From: Candidatus Stoquefichus massiliensis AP9
GTDB taxonomy: Bacteria > Bacillota_I > Bacilli_A > Erysipelotrichales > Coprobacillaceae
Length of the DNA stretch: 51,836 bases
Assembly (NCBI RefSeq): GCF_000455285.1
Contig: NZ_HG005287.1
Location: 135,318 to 187,153 of the forward strand
Direction: 5' to 3'
Positions 26,978-36,202 of the stretch are shown here, piece by piece. The position numbers were made by a program, and so were the translations under genes. The notes under the pieces are model-generated. The model was not told the DNA's origin, made no database searches, and was given only the letters and a program-made list of their open reading frames with translations. How positions within the stretch are numbered: the stretch's first letter is position 1; each line of letters begins with the position of its first letter.

Positions 26978-28162
26978 GTGTTTGGAATAGATTATTTAAA
27001 AAAACATTTCACTCATAACCAAAGATATATCATTGTAGCAATACTATCTCTGTTCCTACCATTTTATATGTGTGGAGCTGTTGTTATATTTTTGACAATT
27101 CGTTTATTAATGAAAGGTGAGATTCAAGAAGCATATCGTAATACACCTAAGAGTCAGTATATTCTTTATTTTTGTGGATTAAGTTTTGTTGTTTCACTTT
27201 TTTACCAGAATTATTATGGAGCAGTTTGTTCTATTGGTATTTTAGCTATATTATCTTTTGTTTTATATTATCGTCAACACATTAGTCCTAAGTTATTTGA
27301 ATTTATGACAAATTGTATTATTGTGTTAAGCTTATTTGCTGCATTATATGGTTTGATTGAGTACATTGGCATTTTAAATAAATTTGATATAGATCAGTTA
27401 GAAATTATCATCTTCAATAGACCTCAAGATCGTATTAATTCTGTATTCTTTAATGCAAATTACTATGCAATGATGATAGAATTCTTTGTTTGTTTGGCTT
27501 TTTATAAAATATTAAAAATAGATAATATAAAAATAGAATGGAAAAAATGTTTATATTACATATGTGTTATTGTGATTAATCTTTTTATGTTAGTTTTAAC
27601 AGCTTGTCGTACAGCTTGGCCTGCCATTGCTGGTGGAATCCTCATCATGCTTATTATTGATAAGCGCTATAAGACTTGTGCATTTATTTTTAGTGGTGTA
27701 TTACTTGTTTGTTTCTATTTTCTATTAAATCCTTCAAAATTCCCACGTGTAGATAATATTGTTGCTTACTTTATGACACGTCAGAATATTTGGGAAGTTG
27801 CTATTGCAAATATTAAATCGCATCCATTATTTGGTGAAGGACCTATGACTTATATGCATATTTATCCTCTCTATCATGGGCACCCTACAGAACATGCTCA
27901 TAGTATTTATTTAGATCCATTATTATGCTTTGGAGTTATTGGTATTTTAACTATTTTACCATTTATATGGGAAAATATAAAAAGATTATATATTTTATGG
28001 AAAAAGAAAATTGATAAGACATTAGTGGCTTTGGTCGTTGCTTTTACTGTTATGATTTTTATTCATGGTGTCTTAGATTATACAATCTTTTTTGTCCAAA
28101 CTGGATTCTTATATTTATTAATTGCTAGTTCATTTGATGTTTACAAAGAGAGCCTTGACTAA
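26978..28162 (+). CDS. O-antigen ligase/WzyC-like polymerase membrane protein
   Basis: A 394-residue protein with about ten membrane segments. A large outer loop after the region IWEVAIANIKSHPLFGEGP has the H-x-H pattern LYHGHPTEHAHSIYLD typical of the O-Ag_ligase (PF04932) family. It probably joins or polymerises cell-surface glycans. The GTG at 26978 is chosen since GGAGG lies 8 bases upstream. It is not in a glycan gene cluster here, so its substrate is open. Confidence 0.82.
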   Translation: MFGIDYLKKHFTHNQRYIIVAILSLFLPFYMCGAVVIFLTIRLLMKGEIQEAYRNTPKSQYILYFCGLSFVVSLFYQNYYGAVCSIGILAILSFVLYYRQHISPKLFEFMTNCIIVLSLFAALYGLIEYIGILNKFDIDQLEIIIFNRPQDRINSVFFNANYYAMMIEFFVCLAFYKILKIDNIKIEWKKCLYYICVIVINLFMLVLTACRTAWPAIAGGILIMLIIDKRYKTCAFIFSGVLLVCFYFLLNPSKFPRVDNIVAYFMTRQNIWEVAIANIKSHPLFGEGPMTYMHIYPLYHGHPTEHAHSIYLDPLLCFGVIGILTILPFIWENIKRLYILWKKKIDKTLVALVVAFTVMIFIHGVLDYTIFFVQTGFLYLLIASSFDVYKESLD

Positions 28163-28176
28163 GTCAGGCTCTCTTT
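28145..28176 (+). terminator. Hairpin after the O-antigen-ligase-like gene
   Basis: AAAGAGAGCCT (28145-28155) pairs with AGGCTCTCTTT (28166-28176), an 11-base stem holding the stop codon in its loop. There is no strong T run. Confidence 0.6.
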
Positions 28177-28347
28177 ACAATAACATTAATTAAAAAAATA
28201 AAAACTCTTGGTATCATATAGTATATTTTATATAAGATCAAAAATAATATGTTCTTAAAACTATCCTGCTTGATACTCCACTTCACAATTTCATTATAAT
28301 GTAAAGATGTTAAGCTTTTTTTATTCCTATAGGCTCCCTTTTTTCCA

Positions 28348-28647
28348 TTATATTATATATAACATAAGTATTTTTCTTAGAGCATCAATATCTGTTTCAT
28401 CAGTAAGATGAATTTCACCAAAATCTAATATACCACTATCATCAAGTTCATCATACTCTTTTTTAGATATAGCATAATAAAATATTTTTCTTGCAACCAT
28501 TAAGTCATCCCATATGTTCATTTGTTCATAACCAATAGTTAAAGAATACGCTCTAGTATCTAGACTATCTTGATTTTTACTTCTATGTAAAACATCAATA
28601 AATCAAACAAATTCAATGTGTCCTTTCATTGATAGTTCACAAATCAT
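28348..28647 (-). pseudogene. Unknown small protein broken by one TGA
   Basis: A minus-strand frame of 100 codons starts 8 bases after the HAD gene and reads as ordinary protein (RAYSLTIGYEQMNIWDDLM, YYAISKKEYDELDDSGILDF, TDETDIDALRKIL) to TAA at 28348. It is broken only by TGA at 28603-28605 (codon 15), one G-to-A step from Trp. It has no close in-frame start after the stop. I do not recognise the family. The rest of 28177-28347 holds nothing visible. Confidence 0.6.
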
Positions 28648-28654
28648 GATTATC

Positions 28655-29500
28655 TTATGAAATAAACAATCCAATTCTTTTAAATTCATGATATATCCCA
28701 TCATCTGAAACACTTTCACATATCTTATTTGCATACTGTTTCAATTCATTTGTTCCATTTTCCATAACAACACTATGTTCACAAACCTGAATCATTTCAT
28801 AATCATTCATACTATCCCCAAAAGCAATCGTATCTTTTAAAGACAAGCCTAATTTATTAACAACAAATTCTACTGCTTTTCCTTTATTTGTTCCTTTAAC
28901 AATAATTTCGCCATTAATCACATCTGTAGAAAAAATTTCATGAACTATAAAATTAAATCGATCAGCAAGAATTTTTCTTGGTTCTTCTAGGCATTTTTCA
29001 TCATGACACATAAAACACAGTTTTTGAACTGGAATAGGATTTCGATCAAATTCATCTAGACTATGAATATTAAAACGATCTTTTTGTTCATTTAACAATC
29101 GTTGTAATTCAGAATTCATTTTGTCATTAGCCATTTGATGTTTGATAAATTCATGATTCATCTCATCATCCTGAAAAGTCATTTCCGTTGTTTCAAGATT
29201 ATACATAAGATTATTTTTATCAAAAACATCTCTTGCCAATGTAAGATCTTCGTCACTTAAACATGATTCATATACTTTTTCTCCATTTATTTCAATATAA
29301 CCACCAGCACTACAAATGATACCATCAAAGCCTATTGGCATTAATGAACGAACACCTGCTTTATTTCTTCCAGTACATAAAAAAACATAATGTCCATTTT
29401 CCCTTGCCTGCTGAATTGCATATTTCACTTTATCTGATACATCTCCAGTTGGTAATGTCAATGTTCCATCAACATCTAAAAATATAATTTTTCTATCCAT
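28655..29500 (-). CDS. HAD-superfamily phosphatase, Cof type
   Basis: A 281-residue Cof-type hydrolase. Motif I is FLDVDGTLTLP at the N-terminus, motif II LCTGRNKAG, motif III the lysine of KGTNKGKAVEF, and motif IV AFGDSMNDYEMI. A cap domain lies between. A strong GAGGAGGTGAT site is before the ATG. Substrates are typically sugar or cofactor phosphates. A second and a third Cof protein occur in this window. Confidence 0.88.
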   Translation of the reverse strand: MDRKIIFLDVDGTLTLPTGDVSDKVKYAIQQARENGHYVFLCTGRNKAGVRSLMPIGFDGIICSAGGYIEINGEKVYESCLSDEDLTLARDVFDKNNLMYNLETTEMTFQDDEMNHEFIKHQMANDKMNSELQRLLNEQKDRFNIHSLDEFDRNPIPVQKLCFMCHDEKCLEEPRKILADRFNFIVHEIFSTDVINGEIIVKGTNKGKAVEFVVNKLGLSLKDTIAFGDSMNDYEMIQVCEHSVVMENGTNELKQYANKICESVSDDGIYHEFKRIGLFIS

Positions 29501-29582
29501 CTTATCACCTCCTCATTAGTATAATAGAAATTTATAAGAAAAGATAGTTTCTTTCAATTTATGAACGAAAAGTGCATATGTA

Positions 29583-29611
29583 TAGACAGTTTCATTATTA
29601 TAAGATATAAT
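29583..29611 (+). promoter_or_regulatory. Promoter of dps
   Basis: TAGACA (29583-29588), a 17-base spacer and a perfect TATAAT (29606-29611), a strong sigma-A-type promoter. Confidence 0.75.
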
Positions 29612-29620
29612 AGCACTATA

Positions 29621-29636
29621 GTTAGCAAACGCTAAC
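29621..29636 (+). promoter_or_regulatory. Inverted repeat at the start of the dps message
   Basis: GTTAGC-AAAC-GCTAAC begins about 10 bases after the -10 box and ends just before the AAGGAGG site. It could be an operator or a leader hairpin. It does not look like a Per box. Confidence 0.45.
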
Positions 29637-29651
29637 CAAGGAGGAAATGTT

Positions 29652-30080
29652 ATGGAAAAACAATTAAATCATTTATTAGCTGACTTTGCTGTTGAATATC
29701 ATAAATTACAAAACTATCATTGGTATATTAAAGGAAAAGACTTCTTTAATGTCCATGCAAAACTTGAAGAATACTATAATTATATAAATGGTGGTATTGA
29801 TGATATTGCTGAGAAAATTTTGATGATAGGTGGTAAGCCTATTGCATCAATGAGTGAATTTATTGAATACAGCCAAATTAAAGAAGCACAAGATGAAGCA
29901 ATATCTTCACATGAAATCTATCAATCAATTCTCTTAGATTTTCAAATTTTATTAGACAGTGTTAAAAAGATAAAAAGCTTTGCTGATGAAAGCGATGAAT
30001 ATTTGATTTCTTCAGCAATGGATTCATACATCGAAGAATTCAGCAAATCAATTTGGATGATCAAACAAGTCATTCAATAA
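29652..30080 (+). CDS. dps: Dps-family ferritin-like protein
   Basis: A 142-residue four-helix protein of the Dps/miniferritin type. It has the ferroxidase-site region NYHWYIKGKDFFNVHAKLEE (His and Asp/Glu ligands) and the KIL..GGKPIAS connector. It oxidises and stores iron and may protect DNA from peroxide. AAGGAGG is at the right distance from the ATG. It has its own strong promoter, leader repeat and terminator and is followed by a convergent MarR-type gene. Confidence 0.9.
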   Translation: MEKQLNHLLADFAVEYHKLQNYHWYIKGKDFFNVHAKLEEYYNYINGGIDDIAEKILMIGGKPIASMSEFIEYSQIKEAQDEAISSHEIYQSILLDFQILLDSVKKIKSFADESDEYLISSAMDSYIEEFSKSIWMIKQVIQ

Positions 30081-30085
30081 TAAAG

Positions 30086-30112
30086 AAACAGTACTGAGTG
30101 TACTGTTTTTTT
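30086..30112 (+). terminator. Terminator of dps
   Basis: AAACAGTAC (30086-30094) pairs with GTACTGTTT (30100-30108), then a T run. Confidence 0.9.
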
Positions 30113-30113
30113 A

Positions 30114-30506
30114 TTATATTTCATAACTTTCTATCAATTTATCTAAAATTTCTACAATTTCATGATATTCATCAGAACTCATGTCTTTTGTTAATTCCTC
30201 GTTACTCTTTTTAATAACACGCTTAATTTGAGGATATATCTTCTTTGTATACTCTGTTAAATATAATTTGTTATCATTGAATTCAATATAATTTCTTTTG
30301 ACCAAATGATCCAAAACATGCTGAATAAGTCTAGGATCTATTTTTGTTTCACCCATTATCTCATCAATAGACATTCCTTCAGCGTAATGCAATGCCATAA
30401 CAATCTGATAATCATCATGTGTTAAATGATACTCTTTCAATAAATTATTAATTCGCTTTCTTCTTAAAGAATATAAAATGGCTATTCTTTTTTCAATTCT
30501 ATCCAT
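30114..30506 (-). CDS. MarR-like winged-helix regulator
   Basis: About 130 residues. The winged helix runs from LTHDDYQIVMALHYAEGMSIDEIMGETKIDPRLI to the wing YIEFNDNKLYLTEYTKK, with dimer helices on both ends. The ATG at 30506 has GGTGGGTGAT before it. It could respond to oxidative stress given the neighbouring dps gene, but the two are convergent and this is only a guess. Confidence 0.75.
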   Translation of the reverse strand: MDRIEKRIAILYSLRRKRINNLLKEYHLTHDDYQIVMALHYAEGMSIDEIMGETKIDPRLIQHVLDHLVKRNYIEFNDNKLYLTEYTKKIYPQIKRVIKKSNEELTKDMSSDEYHEIVEILDKLIESYEI

Positions 30507-30576
30507 TTTTATCACCCACCCTATTATAACGATACTACATGAATTGAATATTAAGCAATTAAAAATATATTATAAA

Positions 30577-30595
30577 ACCTTGTTTTTCACAAGGT
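30577..30595 (-). terminator. Terminator of tRNA-Thr
   Basis: ACCTTGT (30577-30583) pairs with ACAAGGT (30589-30595), followed by TTTTA on the minus strand. Confidence 0.85.
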
Positions 30596-30606
30596 ATTTT
30601 ATCTTC

Positions 30607-30683
30607 TGGTGCCGACAACAGGGATTGAACCTGCAACCTGACCATTACGAGTGGCCTGCTCTACCAATTAGAGCTATGTCGGC
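30607..30683 (-). tRNA. tRNA-Thr (anticodon CGU)
   Basis: A 77-base tRNA with encoded CCA. The acceptor stem is GCCGACA/TGTCGGC. The anticodon arm is GGCCA-CTCGTAA-TGGTC, with CGT in loop positions 34-36, reading ACG codons. The T arm is GCAGG-TTCAATC-CCTGT. A TATAAT -10 box lies at 30692-30697 and a terminator follows. Confidence 0.95.
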
Positions 30684-30703
30684 ATGAATACATTATAACG
30701 CAA

Positions 30704-30730
30704 AAAGGAATAGATTTCCACTATTCCTTT
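30704..30730 (-). terminator. Terminator of the beta-glucoside PTS operon
   Basis: AAAGGAATAG (30704-30713) pairs with CTATTCCTTT (30721-30730); TTTTT follows on the minus strand. The upstream region of tRNA-Thr overlaps it. Confidence 0.85.
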
Positions 30731-30747
30731 TATCTGTTAATATGATT

Positions 30748-31047
30748 TTACATACACTTATCTTTTATCTTATTCCAAACATTCTCTGCACGCATTAAAC
30801 CAAAATCCTGTATATCAATACAATATACATATGCTTTATTTTCAAACGTCTTTCTTAAATCATCTTCTGCAAAACGAATTTGTGGTCCTAATAAAACAAC
30901 ATCTACATCTTCATTAAATGTATCAATTTCTGATATAGGCATTGCTGTTATTTCTGCTTCAATACCATCTTTTTGTGCACATTCTTGCAATTTAACTTGC
31001 ATAATTCCTGTGCTCATTCCTGCATTACAAACTAATATGATTTTCAT
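30748..31047 (-). CDS. PTS system lactose/cellobiose-type IIB component
   Basis: A 99-residue cytoplasmic phosphotransferase. The phosphorylated residue is Cys7 in VCNAGMSTG, and VDVVLLGPQIRF is the typical core strand. It accepts phosphate from IIA and passes it to the sugar carried by IIC. Its gene follows the IIC gene by 24 bases and is last in the operon. Confidence 0.92.
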   Translation of the reverse strand: MKIILVCNAGMSTGIMQVKLQECAQKDGIEAEITAMPISEIDTFNEDVDVVLLGPQIRFAEDDLRKTFENKAYVYCIDIQDFGLMRAENVWNKIKDKCM

Positions 31048-31071
31048 TTTGGTTACCTCTTTCTTTTTTTA

Positions 31072-32391
31072 TTATACATTTATTTCTTCAGTAATTTCTC
31101 CAGCCTCTTCCAATAATTTTTGTTTTTCAAATACTTTTAAAAATGGTAAATAAATTAATAGATCTATAACAATAAGCAATACACCTAAAACTGCTGCTCG
31201 CCAATCTAATGTTGACAAAAAGTGTGAAATAATAGGTGGCATATTCCAACTTGGATCAATAAAGCTTTTATTAACAAGCCCAAAATCCATACATATCCAA
31301 GTGATAATACCATTAAGTGTTTGAGCAGAAATCCATGGAATAATAAATATTGGATTAAGAACAATTGGTAATCCGAAAATGATTGGCTCATTAATACCAA
31401 ATAAACCAGGTATTAAAGATAACTTACCAATTGTTTTAATTTGCTTAGACTTACTTCTTAGCATTAATAACAATAAGCCAAATGTTGCTCCTGAGCCACC
31501 GATAACCATAAAATTCCACCAAAACATATCTGTAAAAATATGTGGTAAATTTGCTGGCAATGTTCCTGCTGAATAAGCTGCTGCATTAGCAATATAATTT
31601 GCAGAAGTTAGCGGATCTAACAAACTTGTAATAGCTGAATTATGAATTCCGAACCACCAAACAATTTGTGTTAAAATAGAAGAAAATACCATTCCAAAAA
31701 TATTATCAACAGCTGCTACAATTGGTGAAAATATACCTAAAATAATTTGTGGAAAAATTAATCCAGTTGTTGTTCTAATGACAATACATAAAATTGTTGC
31801 ACAAGCAGAAATAAATAACACTGGGAATAATGAACCAATTGAATTTTTTAATACTGGTGGAACAGTATCAGGTAAATTAATTTGTCCAAATTTCTTCTTG
31901 TTCAAAAAACGATAAGCTTCTGTAACTGCTATTCCAATAACTAAAGCTGCAAATAATCCTTCTCCACCCCAATAAGCACTATCAAATCCTTCATCACCTG
32001 TTAATGTCGTACACAAAACAAAGAAGCAAGATAATGATAATATTGGAACAATCAATGATTTAATTTTATATATTCTTGCAAGATTATAAGATATAGCAAA
32101 TGATACCCATAATCCAAGACTATATAAACATGTCCAACTTAATATAGTTATAGGTTCTCCATAGTTTTCTAAAAATATAGCCCAAGATTTAAAGAATCCA
32201 TACATAGCATCCGTTTCAGCCATAAGTGTATAATCTCTAATTGGTGTTCCTATAATAATACAAACACTTCCAATCATCATAATAGGTATTAAAAGCATAA
32301 ATGTTTGCTGCATTGCTGATATATATTTATTTCTTTGTAATTTATTAGCTATTGGAAGTAATTTTGCTTCAATCCAATTTGTTGAACTCAT
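31072..32391 (-). CDS. PTS system cellobiose-type IIC component
   Basis: A 439-residue membrane carrier with about ten membrane segments. Its conserved sequence GLFGINEPIIFGLPIVLNP near residue 330 is the sugar-translocation signature of the cellobiose/diacetylchitobiose/lactose family. The ATG at 32391 follows the glucosidase stop by 4 bases and has AAGGAG 9 bases before it. With IIA, IIB and GH1 it forms a full beta-glucoside uptake operon. Confidence 0.93.
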   Translation of the reverse strand: MSSTNWIEAKLLPIANKLQRNKYISAMQQTFMLLIPIMMIGSVCIIIGTPIRDYTLMAETDAMYGFFKSWAIFLENYGEPITILSWTCLYSLGLWVSFAISYNLARIYKIKSLIVPILSLSCFFVLCTTLTGDEGFDSAYWGGEGLFAALVIGIAVTEAYRFLNKKKFGQINLPDTVPPVLKNSIGSLFPVLFISACATILCIVIRTTTGLIFPQIILGIFSPIVAAVDNIFGMVFSSILTQIVWWFGIHNSAITSLLDPLTSANYIANAAAYSAGTLPANLPHIFTDMFWWNFMVIGGSGATFGLLLLMLRSKSKQIKTIGKLSLIPGLFGINEPIIFGLPIVLNPIFIIPWISAQTLNGIITWICMDFGLVNKSFIDPSWNMPPIISHFLSTLDWRAAVLGVLLIVIDLLIYLPFLKVFEKQKLLEEAGEITEEINV

Positions 32392-32395
32392 ACTT

Positions 32396-33790
32396 TCACT
32401 CTCCTTTAAGATCATTTTCAATTAACTTCTTATACCAATAATAACTTTTTTTAGGTATACGCTTATTTCCATTATTAAAATCAATATAAACAAGACCATA
32501 TCTTTTCTTATATCCATTGACCCAACTATAAAGATCCATAGTTGACCACATGTAATAGCCTTGCACATTACAACCTTCCTCACGTGCTTTTAACATCCAC
32601 TTTATAAATTCACCTACAATTTCAATTCTTTCCTTATCATCAACCTGACCATCAATTAGTTCATCATAGCACCCATGACCATTCTCTGTTATAAACACAG
32701 GAATATTATCATACTCTCTCTTAATGGTCATAAGTTCGTCATACATACAACGCGGATAAATTTCACGTCCCCACTGATTCACTTTTACATGAGGATCATA
32801 TGCCGTTTCATACCAACCTTTGATAACTTCTCCTTCCAATATTTTTCCACTACCTTTATTATTAAGATGAACATTTGTTTCACCACCAGAATATGGCTTA
32901 ACATATGTACGACAATAAAGATTAATGCCTAAAAAATCCACTGTTCCATTTCTAAAATGAATTTTATCTTCCTCTTTTACAAAAGATAAATCTATTTGAC
33001 TTTCTCTCAATTTATAAAACAAATCATCTGGAAAATAACCACGAATACATGTATCAGTTACCCATAAATTATTAAAGAGATCAGCATTTCTTGCTGCAAT
33101 TTGATTTGCTTCGTCAGTTCCTTTTGTTTCTACATTACCACTAGCATGAACCAGTCCAATTTTCCCAATATAATCTCCTTTTCTAAACTCTTCAATGACT
33201 CTCGCACTACCAAGCATAAGATGATACCCTGCTTTAGCATAACGTTGAAAATCACATACATTCGGTGGATAATTGCCAGCTCCATAACAACAATGAGTAT
33301 AAAATCCAGGTTCATTAACTGTAACCCACAAAGGGACTCGATCCCCAAACGCTTCAAAACAAATTTTAGCATAATTAACAAATTCATCAATTGTTCTTCT
33401 ATTTTCCCATCCACCTATTTTGTATAAATGCAGTGGTAAATCATAATGCCATAATGTCACATTTGGTACAATATGTCTTTCAATACAAGCATTGATGAGT
33501 TGATTATAAAAATCTAGACCTTTTTGATTAACTTTACCTGTTTCATCTGGAATAATTCTTGTCCATGCAATAGAAAAACGATATGTATTTTGGTGACTTT
33601 CTTTCATTAAATCTAGATCTTCAATAAAACGATGATAATGATCACAACTGATATCTCCATCTACATGATTGATATTAAATGGTGAATGATGTGAAAAATC
33701 ATCCCATTGGCTTTCACCTTTTCCATCTTCATTCCATGCACCTTCACATTGATATGATGCTGTTGCACTTCCCCATAAAAATTTTTCCAT
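32396..33790 (-). CDS. 6-phospho-beta-glucosidase (GH1)
   Basis: A 464-residue glycoside hydrolase of family 1. The acid/base is Glu160 in VTVNEPGF, and the nucleophile Glu is in VFITENGHG (near 370). It probably hydrolyses phosphorylated cellobiose or aryl-beta-glucosides brought in by the PTS. A stop-start contact (TAATG) joins it to the IIA gene and it has an AAAGGAG site. Confidence 0.93.
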   Translation of the reverse strand: MEKFLWGSATASYQCEGAWNEDGKGESQWDDFSHHSPFNINHVDGDISCDHYHRFIEDLDLMKESHQNTYRFSIAWTRIIPDETGKVNQKGLDFYNQLINACIERHIVPNVTLWHYDLPLHLYKIGGWENRRTIDEFVNYAKICFEAFGDRVPLWVTVNEPGFYTHCCYGAGNYPPNVCDFQRYAKAGYHLMLGSARVIEEFRKGDYIGKIGLVHASGNVETKGTDEANQIAARNADLFNNLWVTDTCIRGYFPDDLFYKLRESQIDLSFVKEEDKIHFRNGTVDFLGINLYCRTYVKPYSGGETNVHLNNKGSGKILEGEVIKGWYETAYDPHVKVNQWGREIYPRCMYDELMTIKREYDNIPVFITENGHGCYDELIDGQVDDKERIEIVGEFIKWMLKAREEGCNVQGYYMWSTMDLYSWVNGYKKRYGLVYIDFNNGNKRIPKKSYYWYKKLIENDLKGE

Positions 33791-34107
33791 TATTTTCTCC
33801 TTTCATCATATAATTGAATAAATTCTTTTGCAACTCTCTCAAACATAATTGTAGTCATCAAATGATCTTGCGCATGTACAAGAATAATACTAAATTCAAT
33901 ATTTTCATTTCTTGCCTCAGCAGTTAGGAGTTCTCGTTGCGAATTATGTGCCTTAGTTAGTTTGGAATTCCCGATTTTTATTTCATTGTTAGCATGCTCA
34001 ATTTCACCTAATCTTGCTAAGTCAATAGACTTATAATAATGATCAAATGCCTCTCCTGAATAGGCAATAAGTTGAAATGCTATACTTTGTATTTCTTCTT
34101 TTCCCAT
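33790..34107 (-). CDS. PTS system lactose/cellobiose-type IIA component
   Basis: A 105-residue three-helix protein. The phosphohistidine is His78 in ILVHAQDHLMT, with D81 and H82. It takes phosphate from HPr and passes it to IIB. It is first in the four-gene operon (IIA, GH1, IIC, IIB) and diverges from the regulator. Confidence 0.93.
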   Translation of the reverse strand: MGKEEIQSIAFQLIAYSGEAFDHYYKSIDLARLGEIEHANNEIKIGNSKLTKAHNSQRELLTAEARNENIEFSIILVHAQDHLMTTIMFERVAKEFIQLYDERRK

Positions 34108-34139
34108 TTATATTAATCTCCTTTCCTTTTTACATTTTC

Positions 34140-34168
34140 ATTGTATAAATTTCTAACTGACAATACAA
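34140..34168 (-). promoter_or_regulatory. Promoter of the beta-glucoside PTS operon
   Basis: On the minus strand TTGTAT, a 17-base spacer, then TACAAT. Twelve bases upstream of the -35, around 34180-34187, lies the small palindrome TAACGTTA, a possible activator site between the divergent genes. Confidence 0.5.
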
Positions 34169-34263
34169 ATTGATTTTTGCATAACGTTACGAAATAATAT
34201 CTTTGATTTTATTTGATTATTGTTACATAATAATAATGAAAGAAACTACAAAGGATGATACTC

Positions 34264-36150
34264 ATGGAATATACAAATAGACAAAAGAAAATTATATCTC
34301 TATTAAGTAATGAAGATACTTATGTAACCGGGAAAATGCTGAGTATTTTACTTGATGTTTCTATACGCACTATTCAATCGGAAATTGCATTAATCAATCA
34401 ACATTCACAATTAATTTTAGCAACTAAAAAAGGATACACTATCCATCCTAACAAGAAAGATGATCTATCTATTATAGATATTCATCAAAATAAGGATCAT
34501 ACTATTTTAAAACAATTGATATTTTTTAACGAACCACTTCAGATAGATGAGTTTGCTGAATCATTATATATGAGTACATCTTCTCTAGAAAAAAGATTAA
34601 AAGATTTCCAATCCATATTAGAACAATATAATTTGTCTATCAATCGTAATAAGTCATATATTTCAATCATTGGTAAAGAATTAGATAAAAGAAAATTTAT
34701 TAATTATTTAATTTTTGAGGAAACTGGTCCTGCTTTCAATAATTTAGATAATATTTCTTCCTATTTTAAAGGCATTAATATTTCAAAAGTTCGCTCTATT
34801 ATTTTGAATACACTTAATAAATATGGATATTATGTTGAAAATAATTATATCTCAAATTTATTAATTAATATTATTATTGCCTTATATCGCATGAGAGATG
34901 ATTCTTATATCGAATATATCCAAAATGATTCTGTTCATATAGCTATGCCAGAATATCATATAGCAGAAGATATTTGCAACCAATATTCTAATCACTGGAA
35001 TATTAATCCAACAATCAATGACATCAAATATATTGCTATTATATTATGGGGTCAGATTAAACCAATTAATCATTCCATATCTTCAAATAATCCAACATCC
35101 GAAATCATGACAACAGAATTCATTCATGAAATGGATGAAATACTTTTTAGTGTATTTAGTTATTATATGTTAAACATTGATTTCTCAAACTTCTTATATA
35201 ACTTTGCATTACATATAGATGCTCTTATTAAAAGAGCAAGTAATTGCCAAATTGCTCACAATGATATTTTTGATAGCATTAAAAGAAATTGTCCATTTAT
35301 TTATGATGTTGCTGTACATATTGCAAAAAAGATATCTGATAAATATCATATTTCTATTGGTGATGAAGAAATCGGTTATATCAGTATTCATATCGGTTTC
35401 TTAATTGAAACACATAATACACTCCATGAAAAAATGAAAATACTCCTTATTTGTGATGATTATTATCATATAACTGAAAAAATGATTAACAATATTATGA
35501 AGGATCATGCCGATGATATTATTATTCAATCAACAAAATCTAATATTTCTGCATATGAACTCGACGATAAGATTGATTTTATTATTACAACTAAAAATCT
35601 TTCTTTTATAGGAAAGAAAACAATTCACATATCCCCATTTTATACACAAGAAGACTATATAAAAATTAACGATGCTGTGAATAAATGTATTATCGAAAGA
35701 GAAAAAAGAAATCAAAATGAAATGTTGCGTTCCTATTTTCATCAAGATTTATTTTTCCATACAAATAATTATTCGACAAAAAAAGATGCTATACGGTTTA
35801 TGGGTCAAAAAATTATAGATTTTGGTTTAGCTAAGGAAGGATTTATTGAATCTGTTTTTAAAAGAGAAGAGATGTCTTCAACATGTTTTTTTGATACTTT
35901 TGCAATTCCACATGCAATTGAATTGAATGCAAAACAAACTATGTTCTGTGTTTTAATAAGTACAAATGGTATTATATGGGATGATAAGAAAATACATATT
36001 ATACTTATGATTGCTGTACAACAAAAAGATCGAAAAAAATTTATGAAGATTTATGAAAGTATTATTAAAACACTTTGGGATAAAGAAAAAGTTTTTCATT
36101 TGATAAAAGCAGAATCATTAAACGAATTTATCAAACGCTTAGAAAGATAG
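34264..36150 (+). CDS. PRD-domain transcriptional activator (LicR/BglG type)
   Basis: A 628-residue regulator. The order is an N-terminal DeoR-like helix-turn-helix (1-60), a second Mga-type helix-turn-helix (about 85-130), PRD1 (about 170-270) and PRD2 (about 300-400) with phosphorylatable His, a IIB-like part (about 405-490) and a C-terminal IIA mannitol/fructose-type part (about 510-628) with FAIPHAIE. PTS phosphorylation of PRDs and IIA tells it whether sugar is being imported. The ATG at 34264 has AAGG 9 bases before it. It diverges from the PTS operon that it should activate. Confidence 0.92.
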   Translation: MEYTNRQKKIISLLSNEDTYVTGKMLSILLDVSIRTIQSEIALINQHSQLILATKKGYTIHPNKKDDLSIIDIHQNKDHTILKQLIFFNEPLQIDEFAESLYMSTSSLEKRLKDFQSILEQYNLSINRNKSYISIIGKELDKRKFINYLIFEETGPAFNNLDNISSYFKGINISKVRSIILNTLNKYGYYVENNYISNLLINIIIALYRMRDDSYIEYIQNDSVHIAMPEYHIAEDICNQYSNHWNINPTINDIKYIAIILWGQIKPINHSISSNNPTSEIMTTEFIHEMDEILFSVFSYYMLNIDFSNFLYNFALHIDALIKRASNCQIAHNDIFDSIKRNCPFIYDVAVHIAKKISDKYHISIGDEEIGYISIHIGFLIETHNTLHEKMKILLICDDYYHITEKMINNIMKDHADDIIIQSTKSNISAYELDDKIDFIITTKNLSFIGKKTIHISPFYTQEDYIKINDAVNKCIIEREKRNQNEMLRSYFHQDLFFHTNNYSTKKDAIRFMGQKIIDFGLAKEGFIESVFKREEMSSTCFFDTFAIPHAIELNAKQTMFCVLISTNGIIWDDKKIHIILMIAVQQKDRKKFMKIYESIIKTLWDKEKVFHLIKAESLNEFIKRLER

Positions 36151-36162
36151 AGTATTTTAGGC

Positions 36163-36198
36163 AAAAAAGATTTCATTTTTTAAAATGAAATCTTTTTT
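36163..36198. terminator. Bidirectional terminator
   Basis: A 17-base-pair stem (36163-36179 with 36182-36198) separates the convergent PRD regulator and ECF subunit genes; A and T runs serve both directions. Confidence 0.85.
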
Positions 36199-36202
36199 TA
36201 CA

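Noticed and set aside
30478-30687. A 69-residue plus-strand frame
   Set aside because: It lies across the antisense of tRNA-Thr and the start of the MarR-type gene; the protein is an artefact.
34180-34195. Catabolite-response element before the PTS operon
   Set aside because: The palindrome TAACGTTA does not match the cre consensus on its outer positions.
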